Source: Diphasiastrum complanatum | Taxonomy: Eukaryota > Streptophyta > Lycopodiopsida > Lycopodiales > Lycopodiaceae | Direction of reading: 5' to 3' | NCBI GenBank assembly: GCA_029204225.1 | Contig: CM055111.1 | Location: forward strand, 13,804,477 to 13,868,476 | Length of the DNA stretch: 64,000 bases | Shown: positions 42,690 to 55,800 of the stretch, piece after piece | How the letters are laid out: each line of letters starts with the position of its first letter | Numbering within the stretch: the stretch's first letter is position 1 | Notes under the pieces: model-generated | Told to the model about the DNA's origin: nothing | What the model saw: only the letters and a program-made list of their open reading frames with translations | Databases searched by the model: none | Program-made: the position numbers and the translations under genes

Positions 42690-43270
42690 TGCAATTGTGG
42701 TAGCCAGCTTGTATTACCAATGAAGTACAATTCAATTCTTCATTGTCTTTCCTTTTGCTATGCCATGTGATTCTCATATGCAATTTCATTATGATATGCA
42801 ATAATGGTAGCCATCTTGTATCACCAATTAAGTGCAATCCAAATCTTCATTGTCTTCATTGCTTTTTTGAATCCCTGCAATTATGATATGCAATTATGGT
42901 AGCCATCTTGTTCAATGATAAAGTGCAATCCTAGTCTTAATTGTCTTCATTGCTTTTGCTAAGCCCTACAATTATGATATGCAATTTTGGTAGCCAATTT
43001 GTGTCACCAGACAATAAAGTGCAGTGCATATTCTCTTTCTTTTAATTGCTTTTGCTTTGTGATGTAATTTTAAAGTGCTATCCTTGCTATCTTGAATGAC
43101 TTGTGTTCATGTTGCAGCGAATATATGTTAACCATTTCAACATAATAATTAAGGAGACTCAAATAGATCATGTCTTGTTGTAGGACTAAGAGTAAATATA
43201 GTTGTGGTTGCCAACATCTATTCACAGTGGAGTGAACTTTGGTTCTTCATTGTCTTGTTGGAAGTAGATT
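42690..43270. repeat. Degenerate tandem repeat of about 95 bp
   Basis: Units built on TGCAATTATGGTAGCCA-CTTGT, AAGTGCAATCC, TCTTCATTGTCTTCATTGCTTTT and TATGATA recur at about 42690, 42803, 42893, 42977 and, weaker, 43198. Units have diverged by indels and substitutions. No larger array extends from it. Confidence 0.75.
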
Positions 43271-43451
43271 GAGGGTAGATGATTTCTGTCATGCCACTGA
43301 ATTATGTTATGATATTGCTACTGCTTCTAGTCAGTCTAGACATAAACTGTAAGACTTAGAAATTTCAACTTACTGATACAGTTGCCTAACCATTTCTTGT
43401 GTACTTGGGATGTCTGATGGAGTTTCATATGTTGTAACTATTTTGTGACAT

Positions 43452-44560
43452 ATGGATGATTCGGGTGGTTCCTTTATCAAAGTAATGATGATGTTTTGGA
43501 TTATTATAAATGCAATAAAAGAGAGTTGCATAGAGAAAAGACATAATAACCTTGGACAAATTCAGACTTTGTTTGAAATAGTACAATCACTTAGGCCTAA
43601 AAAAAAAAGCACAAGCCAAAGGTCTGTTTGGACACACCCACACATACAAGAGTATGTAGGACATTATTTGCTTGGGTCATACACATATAACTTTCAAGCA
43701 ACGAATGAGAGTTTCTCGAGCAACCTTTGGGTTCATTTGTTCTCGAGTGGCATCTATGATGTCCAAGACGAACACCAATATAAGCAAATGTGTTCCATTA
43801 GAGACTAGGGTGTGTGTTGTGTTATGTAGGTTGGCCATTGGCAGCTCTTTGCAAACAATATCCGATACTTCAAGAGTTGGTATATTGACATGTCATGAGA
43901 TTTTGTTGGATTTTGCCAGGGCAATTAGAACATCTTTGCACTCTATGTTATACGCCAGCCATCAGCTGCAAGAATGAAACAATTTGCATCACAATTTGAG
44001 CACCACATTCCCATCACCGCTCTAACACAACAAGAACATGGTTACTCCACTCCATTTTATTGCAAGTGGTGGTAAATGCAAATTGTGTTATTTGGAATTA
44101 CGATGTGGGGTGGGTAGGTAGTATGCACGATTGGAGTTTGTTTCAAGAGTCAAATCTTGGACAAAGGTGCACCACGAGAATGCTTGGCAAATATCGTTTG
44201 GTCGAGGATGCAATGTACCCCCCATGAGCATGGATGCTGAGTCCTTTCAAAGGTCACAAAGATGGTTTGATGAATGCATAACACCAATGGAATTATGCCC
44301 AGTCCAGCACATGGATGCAATGTAGTGTGCTTTTGGAATTTTGAAGTCCTGTTGGAGGATTTTGTTAAAACGAATTGACATGAGACAAATGTTTATCCCG
44401 GATGTGGTAGTTGCATATCTTGTACTTCACAATGTTTGCATTGTTCACATAGATAGTTTTGATGAATCTTGGATAGGTGATACTAGATTGATTTCTCAGC
44501 TACAAGCATAACAAAATAAAAAAACAACATTTTGGAGTAGGAAGCCACCAAGGCATGTCA
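43452..44560 (+). pseudogene. PIF/Harbinger-type DDE nuclease, decayed
   Basis: Three plus-strand frames give the ordered motifs of a plant Harbinger nuclease (DDE_Tnp_4 type). They are FKQRMRVSRATFGFICSRV, ETRVCVVLCRLAIGSSLQTI and CHEILLDFARAIRTSL (43690-43960), then MKQFASQFEH (43978). After a degraded catalytic core, CAFGILKSCWRILLKRIDMR and VAYLVLHNVCI follow (44328-44450). The last two correspond to the conserved 'FGRLKGRWRIL' and 'CVLHNIC' stretches near the third acidic residue. Frameshifts and stops lie between all blocks. No Myb-like partner gene or terminal repeat was found. Confidence 0.75.
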
Positions 44561-44569
44561 CTCTATAGC

Positions 44570-46557
44570 TTATCAACAGAGCTCAAATCAGATGCAAACA
44601 ACAACGACCAACCCCATTCACATGTGCAAATTATTTTGAATTGAAGCTCTCTGCCCACACTCACATGATGCAATCGCAATTGCAGAGCCAATGGCAGTCT
44701 CAACTCCCCCATAGTTGTCAATAGGATCTCCCAAACTCACTAGCAGACTGGGTCCATTTGGGCGTAGCCATATCTGCCAGACTCCCCTTCCTCTTTGCCT
44801 TACCTACTTTCGAGCGCTAGGTGGCATGGACTTGATCTTGGGTAGCTCTGTATCAGGTCTCATATAGCTTGGATCCTCCTTTGTGGTGAACCAACACTAC
44901 TATTGTGATCGCTTCATAATCCAATGTTTGTGTATTGTGGTCCTTCTGGTTGTATTTGGCATTTGGGTTTTGTTTCTGTGCAACCCCTTTGGATCTAAAA
45001 CTTCCTTGTTTGTGGATTCATCTTGAGCGCAACACTTGCTCAAAATGTGTGTGTGTGTGTGTGTGTGTGTCTCGCAGGCGAACAAGTATTGTTGCTGTGT
45101 CTCTCTCTATTTTTCTGGCAGGCAAACATCAAAGGCCGTTACTACACGGGTGGCCCCGCAAACCTCTAGAAAGTTGATACTTGTGTGTTCCAACATGGGC
45201 CCTCCCATTCTATGAGAACCAGAGGGCCAAAATGGGGGGTAAGTGGAGACGAGTGGCATTTGGTCGGCCTTTGTGTGTGAAAAACACCTCCCTAAATCAT
45301 TAAAATTTTTATTGAAAGAGCTCCAAAATCTCAAAAGGGTTAGTCTTGGCTTCCCGAAGGGTAACACAGAAAATTTCTCCTGGTAATGGTCCTCCGGGAG
45401 TAGCCCCTGGCACCGAACGCTGTACGCGCAGTCCCTTAGATTTCTGCCACTTGGCATACTTACTAGGATCTTGAAACCGTGGCAATATCTGAGTGCTCCA
45501 TACCAGAATCCAACGGTGCGAGTGACAATGCTCTCGTGCGACTAAGATACAAGCCTCTCTCTCTCCCCTACACGAGGAATAACTACAGTAGCCTACGCAA
45601 CAAAAACACTCGCGTTCTGATAGCTTCACAGTCGCCTGCCTTTCCACAAGCAAGGGAGCGTTTGATCGGCATCCATGCTTCGCTAATGCATCATTCAATG
45701 CTGGGGAACAATATATTATCCTGAGCTTGTGTTGATTGCACAGGTTTATTACTTATTGGACGTTGCCGTTGCTGCGGGCAGCGCTCAATACCTTTTCTGT
45801 CATGCCTTTGTTTGTTGTGTTAAGTTTTTGTTTGGGATCCTTAGGGTTGCTTGTTTTGACCTGAACGTAGAATGGTCTCTCTGTGTTGGTCGTCAAAGCT
45901 TATTTCTTCTTTGTGGATTGGTGCGGGGATCTTGTCGAGGGAAGGTATTTATTCGGCATGTGTGCAAGCTTTCATGAAGTCAAGATGTCCTTTCAACGGC
46001 TTTTTTGAATCAATATTTTGTTTTTCCTCTTAGAGATTTGCACTCCAAATCTGATTCAACATAATGATGCATTTGCAACTCAGCATATATTAATTTTCTG
46101 ATGGGTATATAATATGGGAAGCTGGTTTAGGTTCATGGCATGAGTGAGAGATACATGGTTTGTGAATCGTAGCTGTAACTTTAAAGCTGTCCATTTAGGG
46201 CTTAGTTGGAGTTTATTTCTTTACTCGAGGGATGTATTATATTGTAAAGCTTTATATATTTATCGTTTATTGCTCTCCCGCTTGACCTTACTGTTTCTAT
46301 GGGATTTTAGGTATCGTGTGCTTCCTTTCACAATGTAGAACTCACGTAATATTTTTTTATTGCTTAATACAATTTACATTATTACCACGCTGCTTTTTCT
46401 ATGAAGGCTATAATGGATGTTGACGCATCACGTAACGTTATCGCTTTTCACCGAACAGAGTATGTTTATGCCTAGAAACACATCTGCAGACTCGATTGCG
46501 ACATTTCTTGAATGCTTACTTCTTGTCTCTCAATGTTGTGTTACAATTCTGGTTTGG
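44570..46557. other. Region upstream of prolyl oligopeptidase
   Basis: No recognised coding region was found. It contains a (GT)n microsatellite (about 45046-45070). A minus-strand frame at 45309-45698 (QDPSKYAKWQKSKGLRVQRS) is open but unassigned. The promoter and any upstream leader exon of the prolyl oligopeptidase gene would lie here, but I cannot place them. Confidence 0.35.
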
Positions 46558-46558
46558 A

Positions 46559-46705
46559 TGAGCAGGACTACATGCCTCGGCTTCGGCAAGCAGCAGCATA
46601 TTGGCTGGTTCATTAGTGGGGAAAAACCGTTTGTTTCGATCGCGCACGTTATTTGCATCTCGGAGTGCACGGGAGGTGATTTTCCGCAGAAAAAGTGCAA
46701 CAACA
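46559..46705 (+). other. In-frame N-terminal extension of prolyl oligopeptidase
   Basis: The frame is open for 48 codons between TGA 46559 and ATG 46706. It reads serine/arginine-rich, acid-poor sequence ([31 protein letters not shown]), the composition of an organelle transit peptide. It has no ATG. A plausible acceptor (GATGAGCAG) at 46564 could join an upstream exon carrying the start. Otherwise translation begins at 46706, as in typical plant enzymes (MGS...). Confidence 0.35.
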
Positions 46706-46812
46706 ATGGGCTCCTTGCCTGAAAGCGTATGGTTGGACTACCCGGATGTGAGAAGGGATGGCTCCGTTGTCGAAGATTATCATGGAGTGCCAATTGCGGA
46801 TCCTTATCGATG
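46706..46812 (+). other. Prolyl oligopeptidase exon 1
   Basis: Encodes MGSLPESVW through DPYR and the first two bases of Trp, ending at donor TG|GTAGGA. Confidence 0.88.
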
Positions 46813-49800
46813 GTAGGACGGGAGAATGATTGATTCACATGTAACTCTTTTTTTAGTCTAAATATGTTAGGCAGTCATCCACACTTATTTGCTCATTTAG
46901 ACTTTATTTATTTTTTGATGTTGGAAACAATGTCATTTGGCAAATGACACTGCACCCAATATAGCCTCAGAATGAATAAATACTTTTCAAACTGTTTTGT
47001 GCTAGTGCTCATGTAGTAGAGCTTAGATCTGTTATGGATTTATAAGACTGATTTACATTGCCTAAACTGGTATCTGACTTTTTGGGAGCTCCAGTCTACA
47101 TACTATATAGGTCATGAAAGTGATGATGCTGATAAGTTACCATCCATTTTCTATATTTGAAACAGGCTGGAGGACCCTGATTCAAAGGAGGTAAAAGACT
47201 TTGTTGAGAGGCAAATTCAATTGACAGATTCTGTTCTTAAAACATGTGAAGGGAGAGACAAGCTAAGGGAAAAAATTACAGATCTTTTTGACTATCCTAG
47301 ATATGACTGCCCCTTCAAGCAAGGGCAAAAATATTTTTATTTCCACAATACAGGACTACAAGCTCATAGTGTGCTCTATGTTCAGGTATGGACAGGTCAC
47401 CAGTTGATTCAATTTGAACAGCCAATCCTCTACTAGAATATTTGTACTTTTAGCTTGTTTTCTGATATGAATGCCTAACTCTTGATGCTCGGGAGATCGG
47501 TAGCTGTCCTTAAGTCTTGCCTTAAGTCCATTAGTTTACGAAACGAATCACTTCAAACAAAGGGTAATTCAGATAGATTTTCAAAATGTCATCAAAGGGA
47601 CATCACAAAGCCAAATATCAACTATGTAGTTTGTTATATGTGTAGAAAGCAATTTTTGGCTTTTTCTGGATATGAAAGCTATTATATTTGTTAGTATCTA
47701 GCCACAGGATTGTATTTGTAATTTTTTTCAAGCTCTCATGGGGTAACTTTATATAGGCCAAGAAATGTAAAGCAAGTTAGGTGCTAATCAAATGGATATC
47801 AAATTGACAGGACTCTTTGGAAGGTAAAGCGGAAGTGCTTCTTGACCCTAACCAGCTCAGTGAGGATGGGACAGTTGCTGTTTCAGTTTATTCCTTCAGT
47901 GAGGATGCTAAGTATCTGGCATTGGGTATCAGTGGAAGTGGCAGTGATTGGGTCACTATAAAAGTGTTGAGGGTGGAGAATAGAATGATGCAGTTGGATA
48001 TACTTTCATGGGTAAAGTTGCAGAAAAGTTGGACCTCTAATTCTCCACCCACTAGGCTCACAAACTTTTTTGTTTCCCTCTGTATGCATACATTTTATGC
48101 TTTGTGCATGGTTTTGTCGATTGCATTTGACATCATTGGACGTCAGCAATAATGTTCTAAACTTCTAATGTATTCAACTCTAACACACGCGTGTGTGCGC
48201 ACACACGCGAGAATGATACCTATTGCTTTCATGAGATCTAGTTGTTGCCTTGGTGGTCGCAGCATTAAATTGAGTCTTCCAATGCTTTTTTGTTATGCAG
48301 GTAAAGTTTTCTTCTATTTCTTGGACCCATGACAATAAAGGCTTTTTCTACTGCCGATATCCAGCACCTACGTAAGAACCTGATATACTTGGCCTCTGGA
48401 TAATAGGCATACTTCAGGATGATTCATTTTTCTAAAATTGAGTTATGGCTGGATATGAACATCAGTAAACTTAAGCTTCTATGACATTTGTGCTACTTTG
48501 TAGTACGGCTATCTTTTTGGTTGAGAGTAATTGCAAAAGATTACAACTTTGCACATATGGGCTTGGTTTCACTAATGGTGATGTGACTTGTTGGTATGTG
48601 ACAAGCTGCTACAGTTCATTTTCTCCCATGGATGTCCAGGTATTGTTACTCATGTGGACAGCACTTTTTTTGGCAGGAACGAAGAGACAGTGGATGCTGG
48701 AACTGAAACGAATTCTAATCTTCACCACCAGCTTTACTACCATTTTTTAGGAACAGACCAATCTGAAGATATTCTTTGCTGGAAAGACCCTGACAATCCT
48801 AAATGGTTGTTTGGTTCTGAGGTGACAGATGATGGCAAGGTTGAATTTTGCTCTTTGCTAAAAACCATTTCAGTACTGGTTTAAGGGTTTTGATTTCTTG
48901 CAATACTCTTGATAGAGTAGTTATGAAAAGTGCAAGGGAGCATGAAAAGTTTGAAAAGACCCAGTTGTCAACATCAGGAAAAATTGCTAGTTTGTTATCT
49001 TCACAAGATTCTCTAGTTTTGGTTTGGAAATGTAGATATGGTACACCTAGCAACAACTTGTAATCCTTCCTCCTTATGCTTCAAAGGTTTTTCATCTTGA
49101 CGTTTGATCATAGGTGCAAAGATCTTGCATAAAACACGTCTTTCCTATATTTGCCATGAAAATTGTACCTCTTTGTCAATCTTTCCTCAAATTGTGATTC
49201 AAACCAGCATGGTTTGAACTGGAAAATAGAGTTAGGGCAAATATCTTCATTTATTCTTTATTTTTTGCTCATGATGTTTGTTTTTTTTGCCTAAAAACTT
49301 ATTTCGTTTTGGATACAATCTTTACGGAATCAATATGCAAATTTTTCCTACATCGGATCCAGGCCAATGTGAAAATATGATTGAATTCGAATAGAACCGT
49401 CATTAGATAATGTTTAGGCAGCATAGCTCTCCTATATTTGAGCCATGTGAATTATCCTAGTGTTCAAGGGCCTATTTATAAGTGTCTGATGGGCTATTTA
49501 TATTGTCATAGGGCCCAAATTAGTGCTAGGCGTATAAGTGTTACCGTTGATGTGTCTTGCTGTCTACTTACTACCATATTTGATGTTTCAAGCCAAATTT
49601 GAAAATCCCTTCAATATTTTCGAGTTATAAGTTTTAACAGTAAGCATTGAAGTCACTAATTTTATTCTAAAGTTTGATTACCCTATAGGTATCACTGATT
49701 AGGTACCTACTACTGTGCGTAGTTGCAAGCAACGTTTCGGAATGTGATCCGGAACGCGTTCTGAAATGTAATCTGGATTGTATTCCATAACGTGATTCGG

Positions 49801-52800
49801 ATCATGTTCTGGAACGTGATTTGGATTGCGTTCCGGAAATTAGGGTGAGGGTTCCCCGGAACACAATTTCTTTATTACTTTGACTTAAATTTTTTTGCTT
49901 CTCCTTGAATTTTTTTTAGGAAAATTGTATAGAAGGGTGGAGGTATGCCAGGCTATCAGCAGTAGGTTGTTAAACAAGTGCACACTGCATAATAGGAAAA
50001 GCCCTTTTGGAATTGTGAGCTATTGCAACTAATTATCACTCTTAATGCTAGTTGGGTGTCAAACTCATGGATGATGAGTGAGGATAAGGATGAACATTTG
50101 AAAGATAACTTAATGGCCTACTTAATGGATAAATTGTCAATAAATGAGCTGATTCTTTTCTCTAGAACTTGCATTGAACAGGTGATTGAAATTTAGCCAT
50201 ACACAACCTGTAAACAATCCTTGATAGGCTTGACTTGAGCTCCCAAACCTTTCTACAAGGGCCTGTCAGAGTGTGTGTTGCTTGTGGCAACTATCTATTC
50301 TTCTCCTATGTGTCAAAGTGTATCTCTATCTGCAATTGATTGGATCAATATAGGTATAGCCTCTATGCAATGGTATTTTTGCCTATTTCCAATTTATCAA
50401 TATGTTGTTCTTTTGATGCACTCATTGATGATTTTCGTGTTCTTTTAACACTAACTAAACTATGGAAAAAAGAAAAAATTAGGTCTTTTTTTCCAAAGTA
50501 AAGAAAAAAGAAGAGAAAACAAGCAAAAATCTCGGTTGCGGATTGATAACGTTTCAGAATGCACGTTCCGGAATGTTTTTGCGGTTGATCACAGTCTGCT
50601 GCAACATTGCTACTGTGATTTAAAACAATTTTGAAGAGCTCTTCAAGTTTCAATTTTCTTAAAATAGGACTTACAATAGTGAGCACCAAAGCTGCTGAAG
50701 CACTCAATTTGTGATTCAAGAACTTTCGATATGAGCACCAAAGCCGCTAGGCACTCAACATTTGTGATTCAAGAATCAATAGTCAAGAGATAGGAGCTGA
50801 TCATATATTCAATGTATGTCATGTATCATGTGACCACTAAAGTGTTTTGAATCTTGCTTAATATCATTGATCAATCATTAGTAAGTTGCAGAGTTGTAGT
50901 ATAGAACTGCGAATCTTGGTTCTGACTAGGGTTTGGAGAATCGTTTTTTGACAAAAGAGATTTTTTAAATATTTATTTTGGTGGTTTAGGATTATTTGTG
51001 GGAAGAAAGATCGCATAAATCAGAGTGAATGATCAGATTGAATTGGAACTGCAACTCTATCGATATGGGCCGGCTTAATTTTGTATTGTTTCAGAATCGA
51101 GGATAGATTATGCCAGATTTATACAATCATCGTGGCAGCTGCAGGATCAGATCAAGTCCAGCTCAATATGCATTCTGTAAGACAGGATCGGAAGCTCAAT
51201 CTCGTCTCATTAGGAGGTGTTTGCGAACTTGCAGTGCAAATGTAAGTTATGGTCCACTGCTGTTCACAGTTCTTGACAAATTGTATTCCTGAAAACTAGT
51301 TGGTATCCAGCTACACAATCTGATATTCATTACAAGTCGCTTGAGTCGCTGCATTTAACTGGAAATCAGATTGAAATCGGCGGCGTGTGGCCTACTGCTG
51401 AAAAAAAGCAGGTTTAAACAAATTATGATTATTATTTTTTGAAAAATCAATTTCTCTGCAAATTGTGATTCTTGGGATTCGCAATTCGCGAATCACGAAT
51501 AGCTGCAAATTGCGATTCGCTGCACCCATGGTAAGTTGTAACCTTACACCTACTACTGAGTATTTCTGAAGAGCTCTTATGATTTCAATTTAAGTTATAA
51601 CTTGTAACACCGAGTTGCATTGAACCAGTGGCCACTGAGCACTCAAAACTGAGCATATGTTATTGAAAAATCAACAATAAGGACTTTAGAGTTGGGGCTT
51701 GGGAGACAGGATGTGATAATCGATTGATTATAGTTTAGACTGTACAAAGCTAAATAGCATCCTAAACACTAAACTAGCACTTGTTTTTGCTATAAAAGAA
51801 GGCTAGGAATAAACCAACGAAACATAAAAACCGGAAAATGGTTTAACTGTTTGAACCTGGTGAGGGTCGATTCTTACACGTTTGAAGCATTGGCTGATTT
51901 GAACCAACCAATGGAACATTGCTATTTGTAGAGCTGCAAACTCCTTACGATTTTGTCTTTTTTACGATAGTATACTAATATTTCAATTTGAAAATAAAAT
52001 GGATACGGCCGTCCGTCCGTTACAGATTTTATAAGTTTTTGCCAGTGATAGATCACAAAGTTTATCAATTGGAAGATCTCTTTTTCACTGTTTTATGAAA
52101 TCGTACATATTTTCTGCTCTGAAAGGATGAATCATAAATTTAATGATAATTTGTAGCTAGCTTTGAATCATTAGTCAATTCAGCAAGGTGTTTTATATTT
52201 TCTGGCACAATTATTTATTGTCATCTCTGAAATATTAATGATCATCTTTACTAAGCTTTTGCTTTGCAAACTTTCTTTGAAAACAAGACAGTCTCTTCTT
52301 TTGTTGTCAGTTTTGTCTCATTTCCTTGTATTTATTTTTCAGTATCTTATCATGACTCTTGAGGAGGGATGCGATCCTGTGAATAGACTCTATTATTTTG
52401 ATCTCAGCACTCTTACAAATGGGCTGGAAGATCTGAGACATACTAGAACTTCACTTCAGTTTCAAAAGCTTATCGACAATTTTGAAGCCCAATATGAACT
52501 CATTGCTAATAACGGAAGTATATTCACTTTCCGTACAAACAAAAATGCTCCTAAGTACAAGCTTACAAGAGTTGATTTGAACAATCCAGCTGTATGGACT
52601 GATGTGATTCCTGAGTCAGAAAAGGACGTTCTGGAGTCTGTGCACTGTGTCAACGAACATCAGTTGGTGGTTTGCTACTTGAGTGATGTGAAATATGTCC
52701 TTCAAATTCATGAGCTGGATACAGGGGTTCTCACTCAACAGCTTCCTTTAGAGATCGGAACAATTTCTGCTGTTTCAGGAAGAAGGAAGGATAAGGAGGT

Positions 52801-55800
52801 CTTTTTCAGTTTTACCAGTTTTCTTACACCAGGAATCATTTACAGGTGCGACTTGACCAAGAACAACTTAGAATTGGATGTATTTCGAGAAATCATTGTG
52901 AAAGGATTCGATAGGGCATCATTTGAAACTAGACAGGTACAATTTTCTTTCCTTGTTTGTTCGTTTTCTTTGAATCACATTTATTCTGTAAAACTAGTTC
53001 TAGTTAGAGCACTTGAAGTTGGTTGGAACCTCTTTATTCCTCAGAAGTTCTAATTTTAGATATTTTCCTGCTTTTGCTGGTCACTTGCTGCTCTGACCCC
53101 GTGTCATTTTGCCAGCCTTTTCAAAGCTACAAGCTTTTTCATGCTGTTTCACCCTCATGTATTGCAATGCCAAACTTGTCCTGTTGTGCTCTATTTCATT
53201 TTTAGGGAGCTTTGCTCTCTGTCAACAACCTGCTCTCCTATTAACAACTATAGTTGGTTCTTTCTGTTGGCCCTATGTGCAAGGTAGCCGCTGATTTATT
53301 GGTTTACCTGGAGTTTTATGTCCTTGCTCTGAGGAATTTCAATCATAATAGCAAACAGTGTTTCTACCAAGCAGTCTAGTACCGATTGGCTTGTTTACTT
53401 TGCCTCCAAAACATGGCCTAGTAATAAGTTCTCATGTTTCTTATCTGCAGGTTTTTGCTCCAAGCAAGGACGGCACAAGGATACCCATGTTTATTGTGTC
53501 AAAGAAGGATCTTGTTCTTAATGGAGCTCATCCAGCACTACTATATGGCTATGGGGGTTTTAACATTAGCATAACACCAGCTTTTAGCATATCAAAAATA
53601 GTGCTTATTCGACATTTTGGTGCAATTTTTGCTAGTGCAAATATCAGAGGTGGGGGAGAGTATGGTGAAGAGTGGCACAAAGCAGGTTGCCTTGGTATAA
53701 AACAAAATTGTTTTGATGACTTTCAAGCATGTGCTGAGTTCCTAATAAGAGAAAAATATACGCAGCCTGGAAAACTGGGGATTGAAGGAGCGAGCAATGG
53801 TGGCCTACTGGTTGCAGCCTGTATAAATCAGGTAGCATTTAACCTTGTCCAAACTTCAAATTTGAAGGTGCCTTATTTCATTTTTAGCTATTTTTTTATT
53901 TCCCCTCAATAAAAACATTTGACAAAAGAACTTTGAAATCTTGATTAAGAAGGTCTAAGAAAGAAAGAGCGTCTCTGGAAGGATTTCATCTATGCTGAGA
54001 GGTTTGAATGTTTTACGAGCTTTATCCTATCTTGGCTTTCTCGATCCCTTTCGAATCTACTCTGTTAACCTTTGATGGTATTCATTTTTGTGGGCTATTT
54101 TGACTGAATGTTCTCAGAAAGTGAACAAGTGCTGTAAAACTTTTGACTGGTCTTTCTAATATTAAGAGACTGCAAAAGGAAGCTGTTAATTGTATGCATC
54201 GTGTTGGAAGAATTCTGGAACTAAGATGTTGAGACTCGACACACATGTAGGACTCATTATTGAAAATCAGGGAATGTTCGGAATCTAATACTAGACTCAC
54301 TATGGGAAAGAAGACCTGGCATTTCCTTCTTTTTAGCATAAGACGCCTTGTGCCACTGCAACAGGGGTCAGATGATGTCCTGAAGCCTCCTTGAAGCCAG
54401 TGCGGGGGCTTAGTAATAGGGTTAGATGCTGTAAAAACACTGAACTCCTTGAAGCTCCTTGAAGCCAGCGGATGTGTGTTAGATGCCCTAAAAAGAGTGT
54501 GAACCAATGGCTGGCTGAAACAAGTGATGGGCGTAATGATGTGCGTAAGATGCTGTCAGAATTATTCTAGGGTTACTAGAACAAATGTAACGGGCATAGG
54601 TTTTACCTGTTCCTAAGGAAAAACCTTATGAATGGTATCTATGAATGTGATGTTCCAAACGGCCTAAAAAATTATCCCTCCTAAACTAAGATAAGACCAG
54701 AATTTGCAATTGGAGCTTCCAAACTTCTGCTGGTAACTATGCTTAGAACTGATATTCAAATGCTAATCTCAATAGTTTAATCTTACAAATTACATTCCTA
54801 TGCTTTCTAAGAATGACATTGCATTTCTCTTATCAGTAAATTCTGTACAAGTCAGGGGCCACTCTCAAAATTTGGTTTCCACCCTGAGTGTGCATGTGCT
54901 GGTTGCTGCTTTCTCTTTTCAGATCTCCACATGATTTTGTTTACTTTTAGAACTGCGATTCACAATCCCCATCTCGAGCTAATGAGAATGCCCAGCAACA
55001 ACATTATCTGGATAGCTTATCATCAATGGTTATGATCTTCTGCAACCTGCTCTACATGCATTCCTCTATGATCTCACGAAATTTGATGTGCTCTATTCTT
55101 TCTAGCAAATTTTCTGCTGTACATTTTTGCATGCACCTTCAAAACTGCATGAATAGAGTACTTTTTCATTGCCTTTACTTAGTTTCAGTCACTCTTTTTG
55201 GTTGGTCTGCTTTTCATATTGTAGCATTTATGTGTGATGAATTTGATGTTGGAAGATTTTGTGGTTGAACCATAGGGTTAACGATTGCATGTGTCCTTTG
55301 TGATGTTCGGTATTGTCGTAGGCATATTGTTGCTATCTCCTTTCTAGTGTTTCCACGAACCGTGGTTTGTTGGTGACCGAACCACGATTCGTCAAAGAAT
55401 CGATTGGATCCAGAAATAAAAATGGTTCTTTGATTGTGACATTAACGATTCTTTGTTTTGGCTTTCCAATGTTTCAAATGTGTACCTAGTATATTGTGTG
55501 ATGGATGTTTGATGCTGGATCATGAATAAATCATAAACTACAATGCTAAGTGGAAGTTGGAGCATGCAATTTAGTTTGTGAAGTTTGAAATGTGTGACTA
55601 ATGTCTCGTGGACCTTTTTGAAAAGCCTTTTCGCAATCCAGTGAAGCACATTCAATATGGGAAAAAATCGGCTTTGTCGGGAAAGAAATGGTGAAACATT
55701 TTTAGAAATTAGGGTTTTTTCTGTTTTGTTCCTAGCCTTTTGTTAAAGGAAAACCAAGTGTTGTTTAAATGTCTAGACAGTGATTATGGCTCTATACAAT

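Noticed and set aside
43450..43600. Myb/SANT partner gene of the Harbinger element
   Set aside because: The upstream frame (MDDSGGSF...) shows no Myb tryptophan pattern.
45309..45698. 130-codon minus-strand frame as a gene upstream of prolyl oligopeptidase
   Set aside because: No recognised motif, no splice partners and no neighbours; open by chance remains likely.
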